Below, in pieces: positions 1 to 11,514 of a stretch of 64,000 bases of DNA (the stretch's first letter is position 1; each line of letters begins with the position of its first letter). Where the stretch lies: NCBI GenBank assembly GCA_032358165.1, contig JAALGY010000016.1:930001-994000 (forward strand), written 5' to 3'. A program made the translations under genes and the position numbers. This DNA is from Diplosphaera chodatii. Lineage: Eukaryota > Chlorophyta > Trebouxiophyceae > Prasiolales > Stichococcaceae. The notes under the pieces are model-generated. The model had not been told where the DNA came from, ran no database searches, and worked only from the letters and a program-made list of their open reading frames with translations.

Positions 1-99
1 GAGCCACAGTGCCATGCCTCTGCACAGCAGGAACCTCGGTTGCACCTTTACTAGCTGTCACACCAAGCTTATGTGAGGCAGTACATTGTCCATTTACAG

Positions 100-3000
100 G
101 TTGTTTTGCTCATACACCTGAGCGAGCGCGCAGCTGCGGCTGCGATGTGGGCTCCAGAGTCCAACCTGCCAGCTGCTACCTGTGTGGGCCAGCTGCATCG
201 AGTCGTCGTAGCCATTCTGCCCACCAAGGATTTTTCTGTGCTGCCGACAGTGGGTGAGTCGCTGGGGTGCCCGGGCAAAAATGCAGCACATGCATGATGC
301 AAATGCTTGCAATAGGCAGTGTATGCTCCCGTCTTGTACAATGTCGGCCTGTTGGAGCTACATGAGGTACATGTGCCAGTGCGCAGGTACATGTTGCACG
401 GGCATAACTTACATGACTTGGCTTGAAGCCATTCATAATGTCCACCTGCCGAGATCATAGTTTCGCACCGAGAAACGGCAGCTGTGTGGCATTGCGTAGA
501 CCAGGCGGCTCCAGGCTTCAATGACTGACCTCCAAAGCATATGTTGCACTGCGCAGAGCAGGCGCGCCGTGCTGCTGCGGGGTGGCCGGCTTTGCATGCC
601 GCCGTGCTGAGAGCCCTGGGCATTGCCCTCGATCATCTGGCAGATCCCCTGCACGTTGGGCTGCTGCTGTACCTGTCACTGCTGGCACATGCCACACGGC
701 TAGGTACACAGCTGCGCCAGCCTCTCATTACCTTTGGTGCAGCACACATGCAGTCCTCGAGTTGGCCTAGTGTTGGCATATGTAGCAGCTTGACAAAAGG
801 CGGCACTGATGCGGTGAGCGGGACATGCAGTTGTGACAACTTGGCTGCTCTGCAGACGGCCCCTGCCAGAAGGACATCGTCAGCTTCCTGGCGCAGCTGG
901 CCCGAGTGCAGCAGCTGGCTGTCAGCTGGCTCAGCGACCCTGCGCCGGACGCTGAACCGCCGTGCAGCAGGGCGGCAGAGGTCTTGCCTGTGACTGTGGA
1001 GCGGCTCCCATCTAAAGATCGGGTGTGAAGCTTTACCTGCAGTTGCCGGCAAGATTTTTTGCATGAGACGCACTGGCAGCATGGCGGACTCTTTAATTGC
1101 TTCATACTAGCCAATAACTGCGCCAGGCCACCAGAGGCCCGTTGCACTCCCGCCCAGCAAATCGACAATGTATTTGACATGGCATGTGGGCAGGCACAAA
1201 CCTGATTTCATTGCTCAAACGGCAATGTGTGTCACAAGTAGATGCTGAAGATAATGCCTTCGTTCCTGTTGTGCAGTTGGCCTTGCTGATGGACCTCAAC
1301 ATCTTTCCTCTGAGCACAGCTGTTCAGGTGAGTGGCATTTGAGTCCGTACACCCACGCAGCTGTCGTTGTTGCATGTGCGAATGGTGTGACAGAGCCCTT
1401 CTGCTCGATAAGTCATTATGAGAACTCACAGCTACTGTGTATGTTGTAGAGTGTGTCCAAGGCCTGCGCCAACGGTTCCAGCAAGATCAGCACCGACTGC
1501 ATCTTCCACTCGGGGGCGGTTGATGCACTGGCTGCCGCAGTGCAGGTAGCTCCCATTCCTGATGCCCAATCAACGGGCAGTTTCAACAGCTGCCCTAGCC
1601 TCGATGCCTCCACATCTCAGATGCCAATGCAGTTCCTACCTGCCAATGGCCCAAAGGTTGACCAGGCAGCAAGCAGCATTGCAACCTATGCAATCCCAAT
1701 GCACAGGCGACACCATGCAAAAACGTGCAGCACCCGGACGTTGGCGTCATTATTGGCCGGTGTGACCGCTGCCATGCTTTGGGACTGTTCGAGGCTGCAG
1801 GCGTGCTGCTGCAAATCACGCCGGTGGGATGAGCTTTGCACCCTCTGGCATTGCTGCAACACGGTCTTGTATCTTGTAGCATGTAGCCTCTCTGTGAGCG
1901 ATCTCCTGTCATGCATGCCCTTGGGCTGAGTGACATGCTACAGCTGACAGCTGCCACGGGAGGCTTATGCCCCCATCTAACGCCCGTGTGCTGCCTGTAG
2001 CACGCCACCGCCGCGGCTGAAGCGGGCAAGCCCTGGGCAGGGAGTGCTATTGCAGCGCTTGTGCGTGGCGGCCTCGGCACCTTTTGGCTTGCGCATGCAG
2101 AATCCGCAGCGCAGGAGGCCTCGGCCCCCACCACGCCTCTAGCCGTGCCGCCGGACCCCAGCCAGCCGCACAGAACACGGCTACGGGGCGCCAACCTCCT
2201 GGGCCGCACCCTGGCTGACCTGACGCCGCCGGTATCGCGAATGCTGGCCTCACAAGGCCTGGTGGCACCTCTGCTGCAGGTGGGTTGTCATGCTTGGTAT
2301 GATGCGATGCATGTCATGAGTATTGTGGTGAGTTCACCGTCCAGTGGCAGTAAAGGTGCCTGCGCATTGACGCGCTTCTAGAACTATGCTCATGCGCGAT
2401 TGGCTCACACACACTCTGTTTGCTGGCTGTGACTGCAGTCTGCAACTCCTTTCACCATGTCAAACCACTAGGCACTATTGCTACAATGGACCGTTGCCAG
2501 TGCAGGCGCTGCCGTGGCAAGCAACATCTCTGGACTGGGCAGACCCCATTTTGTCCTGGGAAACCACTACACATGGAGTCAACGCCATTGGCCGCATCTT
2601 GAAGGCAATCATGTCGGTGGACGCATTGGCACGTGCTGCTGTGCTGGAGGATGGCAGCTGGACTGCAGCAGTACAGCGTGTCAGGTGGCTATGACTTGGC
2701 AGTTCTGCACTTCAGAGCTCTGTTGGCTGCTGCATTGCATCTGCAGTGTTGGCAAGTGGCAGCACGACATCATCAGCACATGGCACCAAGTACAACCTCT
2801 CTAATGCATCATGTAGGAATCTGCAGCCACCGCCATCACGGGCCGGAGCATGGGCTGAGGAGTGCGAGACCATGCTGCCGCAATCGCCACCCATGCCTGG
2901 AGCAGGCAGCAGAGGCGGCCGTCGCATGGCAGGCGGCCGCCCCGCGGCTGCAGACACCCAAGCAGCTGCAGATCCTGGCGCCATTGCTGCAGCGGAGCGT

Positions 3001-3755
3001 GCCATGCAGGAGCTGCTGGTACGTTCCTCCAGCGATGATGGTGGGGTTGATGCATTTGGCTGCCAAGGTTGAGGTGACACTGCACTAGACTTACCGGCAG
3101 GTTCTGGTGTGGCAACACGAATATGATGGGCAGGTGCGGCAACACCGCCCAGCATGTGGTAGTTCGTAGTAGTTCGTAGTACTCCGACTACAAAGCTGTC
3201 GGACCATGTGTTGATGTGCACATGCAGGATGAAGAGCAGCCTGTGGACTCCAGGAGCCAGCGCAGCAAGGCAGCCGCCAAGCGCGCCCGCAAGAAGGCAG
3301 CCAAAGTGCAGGCAGCCGCAGTCACCCAGAGTGCGCAGGCAGCAGATCACGCCACCGTCTCAGCAAGCGCCAGCACAACAGAGGGCCAGGCAGCCGAGAG
3401 CAAGGCGGTGCCGGCTGCTGCGCAGCCTGTGGCAGCAGATGCAGAGTCACAGCCATTCAAACCTCCCAATCTAGAGAAGCGGGGCGTTGCAAGCCTGCCA
3501 ACGCAGGAGTCAGCAGCCTCCACCGCTGCGGTGGAGTCAGACTGGTGGCGCTGCCCGCTGAGCGGGAAGGTCATGCGGGACCCGGTGCTGTACGGCAGCG
3601 AGGGTCACAGCTTTGAGCGGGAGGCCCTGGACGCGTGGCTGGCAGCCCACCCTGGGGTGCACCCGCTCAGCCGGCAGCCTCTGCCGCCGGGGGAAGGCAG
3701 CGTAGTGCCCAATCATGCGTTGCGTAACACGATCCAGCAGCTGCATCTCACCTGA
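100..3755 (+). CDS. G1: RRM-like/helical/U-box protein, 5' part outside window (exons E-N)
   Basis: Ten exons in consistent phase: E 100-253, F 557-703, G 856-1022, H 1277-1327, I 1450-1545, J 1707-1823, K 2001-2279, L 2506-2684, M 2817-3018, N 3228-3755 (639 codons visible). All introns shown are GT-AG. Exons A-D lie upstream of the window; bases 1-99 are intron. Exon I has the ARM-like S-G-A-V-D-A-L-A-A-A-V-Q piece. Exon M ends with the family motif AIAAAERAMQELL. Exon N has the basic KRARKKAAK stretch and an intact C-terminal U-box starting WWRCPLSGKVMRDPVLYG, containing HSFEREALDAWL and ending NHALRNTIQQLHLT, then TGA. By family knowledge a U-box binds an E2 enzyme and promotes ubiquitin transfer, so the product is probably a soluble E3 ligase; the substrate is unknown. 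The J exon is more diverged than in other copies but is open. Confidence 0.8.
3161..3180. repeat. 10-bp tandem duplication in G1 intron M-N
   Basis: The unit AGTTCGTAGT occurs twice in direct succession inside the last intron of G1. It does not touch the splice sites. Confidence 0.8.
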
Positions 3756-4322
3756 CTGCTTGAACAGTTAGGTGAGAGTTTGCAATGAATGGAGGCCATC
3801 GTGCTGTCAAGCAGTTTTCAACAGTGCGATTCCTCCAAAGGATCCTGCGCAGAGCAATGGAAGCTGCGCATCAGCGCTTCGTTGTCCGCCACTGATGCAG
3901 CTTTTGACCGCGAAGCAATGAAGCGGCGCAGCTGTGCATTGATGATGCAAGCTCTTGAGATTTGGCACTGGGATGGGTGTTTCTAAGTAAAGCTGCAGAA
4001 GTGGCGAGCTGGCGGTAATTTCCGCGGGTGCCGCACCCACTCGACGGGTTCATTGGCAGTAAGAAGACCCAAAAACTTGCCTGCCCCTTGCTTGGCATCA
4101 CATCGACCGCCTACCTTCTTCCTGCATCCTGCAACGGTAATGTCCCACAGACAGTATGTGCTGCTGGAGAGAGAGCCATAATATGCGGAGTGTATGGATA
4201 CTGCATGTTTCAGACACCCAGAGGCAGCCAGGCCCTCATGCAACAGCATACGTTGTCAGGCAAGCGATGACACCAATCGGCTCGTAAGCAAGTCAGCCAG
4301 CTTGTCAAGCTTTGCAGGCCAC
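3756..4322 (+). other. G1-G2 intergenic region (tandem orientation)
   Basis: This 567-bp stretch separates the G1 stop from the G2 start and is the only same-strand junction in the array. It has no exon-like segment matching the family. A degenerate relative of the promoter 15-mer (CTTCCTGCATCCTG) occurs near 4118. Terminator and promoter of the two genes must both lie here, but I cannot place either with confidence. Confidence 0.5.
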
Positions 4323-7300
4323 ATGGCACGTTCACTGCTCGTCTGGGGCCTCAACAAGGAGGACTGGAGCCAGGAAAAGGATGTGATGACCAAACATGGC
4401 AAGCTTGCTTCAGCTATGCCGCCGGCGGGAGTACATGCATACAGTATATATGCACTCGCTGCTCACGCACTGCCGCCTATAACGACGCCGGTTGTGAGCA
4501 GAGCCTGCTGCATGGATGTGCAGGTTGCGTAGGCAGCATCGAATTTCAGGAAGAGGGCACTACGGCATGGTGTGCTGTGCGCTTCCCATCTCTGGCGGCT
4601 GCAGACGCCTGCGCAGCCACCTTACTGCGTGCGTTGTTGATATTCAGTGGTACTGCGTTCCAGCGACCACATACAGCTGCATCAAGGAGGCAACAGGCAC
4701 CCATACACTACACCACATGACACTCTTGCATCTGACTCTGTTCCTGATGCCTGCACAGAGCGGTTTGGCCACCTGCAAGTTTGTGTGGAGCCCGACCATC
4801 GGTCGTTGGGCAGCAGCAAGGCACCCGCAACATGGGGCATCCAGCTCATCCAGCTGGCAGAGCGGCTGGGCGACCGAGAGGAAACATATGTGATGCCGCA
4901 GCATGACGCGGTGTGGCTCGCACGCGGCGCAGCTGACATCCTGGCGGCGCTTGAGCGTGCCGGCGGCGTGCGCGCCTTTGCGCAGGTGGACTTGGGAGCA
5001 GCGATCCGCCTGGGCCGCAGCCTCACGCAGGCGGTCGGCGACCCACGCCGCCGCTGGCTGCCCAGCGGCATGCGGGATAGTGTGGCAGATGCCTTTGCAG
5101 CCGCTGGGCCATTATTCCTGTCAATCACAGCTTCGGATGCACGTAAGGGTGTGCCCGGCTGGCTGCCGCAAGCATATGTCGCCGGCCAGCTGATGCACGC
5201 CTTCCTGCTGAGATGCAACTTTGCAGAGGGGTGGCACCAGCAGCTGGTGGGTTCGCAGCTGATGGGGGTGAAGTCAGCAGCCTTCTGCCAGGTGGGGTTG
5301 ACGTGTTGCTGATGCATTGCAGGGACAGAAACAGTGCTTGGCTCCTGGTTTCTTATCGAATGGTCTGCTAATAGCTACCGCCTACCACATCACACAGGCC
5401 TCTTGGAATGAGAGTTGTCATCTTCAACAGCTGACGATGCTGCTATGTACGGCATGGCTGCAGACGATACCAACGTGGTGCCTCGAGCTGCTGCAAGCAC
5501 TTGCTGCCGCGCTCTCAGGATGGTCAGCGGCAGTCACCAAGGCAGTCCGGCAGCAGCCGCAGCACGGCACACAGCCGCCTGCTCAGCTGCCAGAAAACTT
5601 ACAAGAGCTGCACGAGACCAGCATCTGGCTGCCCCTGGCAGTAGGCAGCCTGCTGCGCTGCATGTACAAGCAGGAGTGCTACAGACATGTTGACGAGCGG
5701 CAGCTGCTGGCCACCCTGGGGCACCTGGTTCAGAAGGTAGTGACTTCACCTGCCTTCATGAGTTCAGATAGCGCACTTCAGCGTATGCGGCACGTGCATG
5801 CATGCCTGCCGAGCGACATCCGCCTTTCGCAGCATGCCCTGTGGTGCACCGAAGCAGACATGCTGGGGGCCACAGGGACAATCCAAGGTGTCTGCCTAGT
5901 GTGCTTGGGCAGTGCAACGCATATGGACTCGTGAGTTACAGATCTGCTTTTGCGTGCCCTGTAGGTCGTTGCGTTCATGCACCTGAACGAGCGTGCGGCT
6001 GCGGCTGGGCTGTGGCCTGCGCAGCCCAGCCTGCCAGCCGCCACCTGCATCGGGCAGCTGCATAGTGTTGCCATGCTCATGTCGCCGACAATGGGCGTGT
6101 TCATGCTGACGGTGACATGTGAGTAGCTGTGTGAGCGTGTGTGTGGTCAGCACAAGCACGCCCTGGCACCGCAACATACATGGCCATGCATGATGCCACG
6201 AGCGGCTTGGGATTTCAGTCGTGTTTGCCAGCGCAGGCTTAGCCTGTGGTCGCTGCATGACGTTGTAGGTCCAGCCATGAGCCAGGCTATATTTCCACCT
6301 ACGGAGATGATGAAGTCCCGCTGCACTCGAAATGTGCAGTTCCGCCAAACCAGGCAGCCCGCGCTGCTGCGGGGTGGCCTTCGCTGCACGCTGCCGTCAT
6401 GAGGGCCCTCTGCACCGCTGTCGACCACCTTGCTGACCCACGGCACGCCAGCCTGTTGCTGTACCTGTCGCTCCTCTCGATGTGCACCAGCCTAGGTGCG
6501 CAACGAAGTCCACGTTGCACATGCTGTTTTCACAGGGTTGTCAGCACCCAGTTACCGACATTTGCTTCTACTTTCGTTCAGCTGTGGCGCTGGTTGGTGC
6601 AAGCATCAGAGTGAAGCTGAGCAGGGCAGTAATCGCTCATCTTTGAGATTCTTGCAGGCGGTACCTGCAAGGAGGACATTCGCACCCTGCTGACACAGCT
6701 GGCCCGCGTGCAGCAGCTGGCTGTCAAGTGGATCAGCGCTACCCCGCAGGGGGTGTCGTGCGATGCTGCAGAGGGCCTGCCTGCTATTGTGGAGGTGCTT
6801 CCACACAGCGATCAGGTACATCGCATGCTTTGGTGCGGTGGATTGGCTGCGGTGACACGACTTCGTGTGAGTGCTGCTGGCGGCCTGGTTGCAGCATCCT
6901 GACATGCCGCGCCAGCTGCAGTGGGTGGCGGCCTTCTTAGTGAGCATGGCACCGTGGCACAACCTGATCACAATGCAACTTGACACATGTCCTACAGAAA
7001 TATAACATATCTTACTATGCTGTGCGCAGGTGGCGTTGCTGCTGGATGTTAACACATACAACTTGCGCACAGTCATGAAGGTGAGCGGCAGCATACCAGT
7101 GCACGTCCCCTGCTGGTTCTTTCGCAATGGTGTGGCCACTTTCGAGCTGTTGGTTGTTGCACCATCAGTATGCCTCACAGTGGCTGTGTGTGGTCTAGAA
7201 CGTGCTTGACGCCTTCAAGACCGGGTCCAGCACAAAGAGCACCAACTGCTTCTTCGAGTCGGGAGCCGTCAATGCGCTAGCAGCTGCACTGCAGGTTATC

Positions 7301-10300
7301 CCCAGCTGCATCCTGATAGCATTATACAATCAGCATGAACCACGGTCATCGTGTTCACCATCATCACCATCGTCGTGAACGTGCCTGCATACATGCAGTC
7401 GCTGATGCACTCACAGCAGCTGCCACTCTGGCTGGCTTGTCCAAGATTGCCACAGTCCTAACAAGTCCGGCAATCAGTGGCGCAACGCACAAGGCAGCAT
7501 TTCCTTGGCACAGGTGGCGCCATTCAAGAACCTGCGAGGCTTCGATACAGGCTTGCTGATGGACTATCACGAGAGCTGCATGGCACCGAGCCTGTTCAAC
7601 GCAGCAAGGCTGCTGATGGACGTCTCGAAGGTGGGTCTCAGCAAAGCGCCTGCGCAACACAGCAGTAGCTCGCAAGCAATTGAGCTCGCAAGCAATTGAC
7701 CGCCACTTGACAAACTGTTGTCTTAGGCCGCTGCCCTGATCAAGGATGTGGATGGTGGCATCATAATATGAGTGCGGCGGCATCGATGACTCGAGCGATG
7801 TGGTTGCACACTGCAGCTGGCCGGCGCAGCGGTCGCTGCAGGGGAGCCGTGGGCAGGGGACGCCATCGAGGCGGTCGTGCGTGGCTCGCTGGGCTGCCCG
7901 CGGCTTGCGCAGGCTGAGTCCGCGGCGCAGGACGCCCTGCCTCCCGCGATGCCCTCAGCCAGCCGGCCAGACCCCACCAAGCCGTACAAGGCGCGCCGCT
8001 GGGGGTCCAACGTCCTGGCGGTCGTGAGCCGCAGCCTGACGCCGCCCCTGCAGCGCACCCTGGCAAAATGGGGCCTGGTGAGGCCCCTGCTGCAGGTGGG
8101 CTCACACATTCTATGCTTTGCTGCTGAGCCACGACTTGAGGTATATAGCAGCAAGCAGCACCCATGACGCCGGTGCACCCCCTCTTGCCACCTGCTGGTG
8201 CTCTGCAGCTTGTTTTGCGGAAGTTCAGATGCCATTTCTTCTTGCGCCGGCAGTCCCTGGGTGCAGTCGATGCATAGAGCAGGGACCAACGCTGATCAGC
8301 CTGTCTCATAGCATACTGATTTCAGCTGAAAATGTGGTCATGTGAGAAGCCGATTCCTGACAGATTCCTATGGCCCCACCCATTGCAGGCACTGCCATGG
8401 CAAGCAGCGCCGTCAGAGACGTCGACGGATCACACGACGCCCTGGGACTGGACTGCGCATGGAGTCAGGGGCGTCTGTATGTTTCTGGCAGTGATTCTGG
8501 CGGAGAATGCGTCAGCACGTGCTGCGGTGCAGCAAGATGGCAGCTTGAGTGCAGCAATACAGCGTGTCAGGTAGGTCAGAACTGCTGATATTTTGACATT
8601 CTCTGCTGCTACAGTGAACAGCTTCTGTCTGTGAGCGACAACAGTTGAGCGCTATGCCAGCAACATGGGATTCCTGCTCGTGGTGTAGGGACCTGCAGCC
8701 GCCGCCAGAGCACGCTGCAGGGTGGCCTGTGGAGCGGGAGGCCCTGCTGCAGGAGGTGCTGTTTGAGCCGGCGGCGAGCAGCAGGGGCAGCCGCCGCCGC
8801 CGGGCAGGCGGCGGCGCAGCGGCTGCGGACCCCAAAACGGGCCCAGATGCCGGAGCCATCGCTGCAGCGGAGCGGGCCATGCAGGAGCTGCTGGTGGGGT
8901 TTTCCAATGGTATATCTTCACTGACTGCATCCAGCTTTGATGCGAACGGTGCCAACACAGTGGTAGCAGGTTCACTGTCCCCGCAAAGGAAGGTTCTGCT
9001 TGGTAGCACAACATCATGCCCAGCGGGCGCAAATTACAGTTTGTCAGTATGGAATGGTCAGACGGCGGACACTACTTGCAGGCTGAAGAGCCGTCCAGTG
9101 ATGCCTCAAACCAAAGCAGCAAGGCAGCTACCAAGCGCGCTCGCAAGAAGGCAGCCAAACAGCAGGCAGCCGCAGGCGCTGCAGGTGAATATGCTGCAGA
9201 CCATACTACGAGCCCCGCACCAGCAGATGCCGGCGCAGCAGGAAATCAGGTGGCGGGGAACAAGGCGGGCCAACTGCTACGCAGCCTGTGGCAGCGGATG
9301 CAACCTGTCGTGATGTGCTGCGATAGCCTACGTGCTATGCTCAGGTTGTGACCCTCATGTTTGTGCAAACTGTTACGGGTGCACTGGAGCAACTCTGCTG
9401 CACTGCTGCAATGGCCGCCCGTCACACATATCACAATGTGTTTTGATTGTGCAGGGTGCTGGTTATGGGGCTGCCAGCCGCCGCCAGTGGGCCCTGGGAG
9501 CCATCACCGTGTTCATCCATGCCGGCATGGACGCCATATGCCTCGCAGAGGAAGAGTCTGCAGCGCAGGCAGATGTCCCTGACAGAACGGTCGTGGCCAA
9601 GCGTTTGGGGTCCTTGCTGGTATCTTGGTGGAGGTCCAGCAGCGCAAAGCTTCTGCAGGCTGCCACGGAGTGCATGACGCCAGATTTGGCACGCCTTCTT
9701 GGCAAAGCTGGAGTCAGCCCCGCCCTGCTGCAAGTGCGTCCACGACCCTTGACTCTCACCAGTTTCCAGTCGAGCAGTGTCCTACTGGTCTCATTCAACA
9801 TACCGCGGCAAGTTGTGCCAGCAACAAACTGCCTGCCGGAGCACGCCGGCCAATCTGCCGACTGCCACTGCAGTGTGAAAGCATAGCAGAAACAGGGCAA
9901 GGCATCCAAACACCTCTTGCGAATGCTCTGACTGCAGACGCTGACGCTGCTGTCAGAGACGCCTCCATCGGAGTTGACAACCAGCACTGCGGCCTGGAAA
10001 TGTGCGGTGCAAGCAGTCAGTGCCGTCTGCGAGCTCCTGGCGGCAGTCGTGGCTGCCTATCCGCCTGCGCGTGTGGCCATGCTGCAGGATGACAGCTGGA
10101 ACATGGAGGGTGTGCAAAGCATCAGGTGAGCCCTAGCGTTGAATGACACCCTGGCTGCTGTCGCGCTGACATCCTATCAAACAAGTTGCATGCGAGCCTG
10201 CCACAGCAAGGTGTCTCCCATATGATCAGGGCTCTGCAGCCGCCGCCGGAGCTGGCTGCAGGGTGGGCTGAGCAGCGGGAGGCGCTGCTGCACAAGGTGT

Positions 10301-11138
10301 CGTCTGTTCTGGGAGGCAGCGGCGGAGGCAGCCGTCGCAAAGCAGCTGGCGGCGCAGACGCTGGTGCTGTCGCTGCAGCAGAGCACGCCATGCAGGAGCT
10401 GCTGGTATCCAATATGCTGTGTACAACAGCTGTTGGCATCGCGATGTGTAGCAGCTGCACGGTCTTTGCCAGTGTCCCGAGAAGCAATATTGCTCTGGCA
10501 GAACGATCAGTGCTGCGCATCAATGCCCAACCTTGCAAGCAGCCTCATGACTGCTGCACACTGTTGAACCTTGCCGATGCCTGCAGGCTGAGGAGCAGGC
10601 AGCCGACATCCCTGCCAAGCCCAGCAGAGCAGCCGCCAAGCGCGCTCGCAAGAAGGCGGCACGGCAGGGAGCGGCCGGGGACCCTCGACAGGCACAGGGT
10701 GCAGTCAGCGCCTGTGGACCTGCAGCAGCAATCGCCAGATCAGCAGAGCAACCGGCAGTGGCGGATCCCAGCTGCAGCAGCGCCTCACAAGACGCAGCGC
10801 CTATGCTTGCTGCAGCTGCTGCGGTGGCAGTCTCGGCACCTTGTACCCCAGACGCGGCATTCCGACAGCAGTCAGCAGACGCGAGTGGTGCGGCAGCGGT
10901 GTCGGAGTGGTGGCGCTGCCCGCTGAGCAGGGAGGCCATGCGGGACCCGGTGCTGTGGGGTGATGAGGGTCACAGCTTCGAGCGGCAGGCCCTGGAGGAG
11001 TGGCTGGAAATCAATCCTGGGGTGCACCCGCTCAGTAGACAGACAGTTGCACCAGGAGAAAGTGGTCTTCTACCCAATCATGCCCTGCGTAACCTGATTC
11101 AGCAGCTCCAACCCGGCAGACGCAGCACAGCATCTTGA
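4323..11138 (+). CDS. G2: U-box family protein with duplicated K-L-M-N module
   Basis: Exons A 4323-4398, B 4524-4628, C 4759-5291, D 5464-5736, E 5965-6118, F 6340-6495, G 6658-6815, H 7030-7080, I 7199-7294, J 7514-7630, K 7817-8095, L 8389-8570, M 8689-8893, N 9082-9249 (or to a stop at 9351), then a second set K2 9455-9733, L2 9938-10125, M2 10230-10404, N2 10587-11138. Phases agree throughout, giving about 1248 codons if N is spliced to K2 by the phase-0 donor at 9250. The first N keeps the KRARKKAAK linker but has no U-box; the only U-box is in N2 (SEWWRCPLSREAMRDPVLWG, ending NHALRNLIQQLQPG). K2 is exactly 279 nt like K but strongly diverged. Intron A-B starts with GC (4399) instead of GT. 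The alternative is two units: a U-box-less G2 ending at 9351 and a headless K2-N2 remnant. Transcripts would decide. Confidence 0.7.
7668..7699. repeat. 16-bp tandem duplication in G2 intron J-K
   Basis: Two adjacent perfect copies of GCTCGCAAGCAATTGA lie inside an intron. No functional role is visible; it is an example of the small tandem duplications found in several introns here. Confidence 0.85.
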
Positions 11139-11514
11139 ATCAGTGTTGCATTGTCAACACAGATTGTTGGTGTGGCTGTGACTATCGACAAAATTGAAAT
11201 GCCAGATTGCCTGAGCTTGCCGTGCAACACGACTTCAGGTATACTCGTTGAGGTTTGGGAATATGACAGAAGGGACGTTCACGACTCCTTTCGCTGGGGT
11301 TCCCGCAGGCAAGGGCATGCTTGCTCTGCTTGTGCTGAGCGCTTCTAGAAGACATGCACGCATATCAGCATCGGCAGTGGCTGATGTCCGAACGTGATAC
11401 TGCGCAAGCTGAACCAATATTCAATCAGAGCAGCAAACCCTGAAGAAGTGCGTGCACCTGCACTGCAGCTGGCTATTGCATGGAGAAGGCTTTGTGTATT
11501 TATCCTGCCAAGGC
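11139..11514. other. G2/G3 convergent intergenic region
   Basis: A 376-bp spacer between the two stop codons of a convergent pair. It must hold both 3' ends. I see no family exon, no RNA gene and no strong repeat in it. Confidence 0.5.

Noticed and set aside
69..623. 184-codon minus-strand open frame
   Set aside because: It overlaps plus-strand exons E and F of G1, has no paralog in equivalent positions of other copies on that strand, and crosses clear intron sequence.
2712..3350. 212-codon minus-strand open frame
   Set aside because: It is antisense to G1 exons M and N; the plus-strand exons carry the recognisable motifs.
6094..6095. GC donor at the end of G2 exon E
   Set aside because: By alignment the donor would be ATG-G/GCGTG, but a strong GTGAGT donor 24 nt downstream at 6119 keeps the phase and is preferred.
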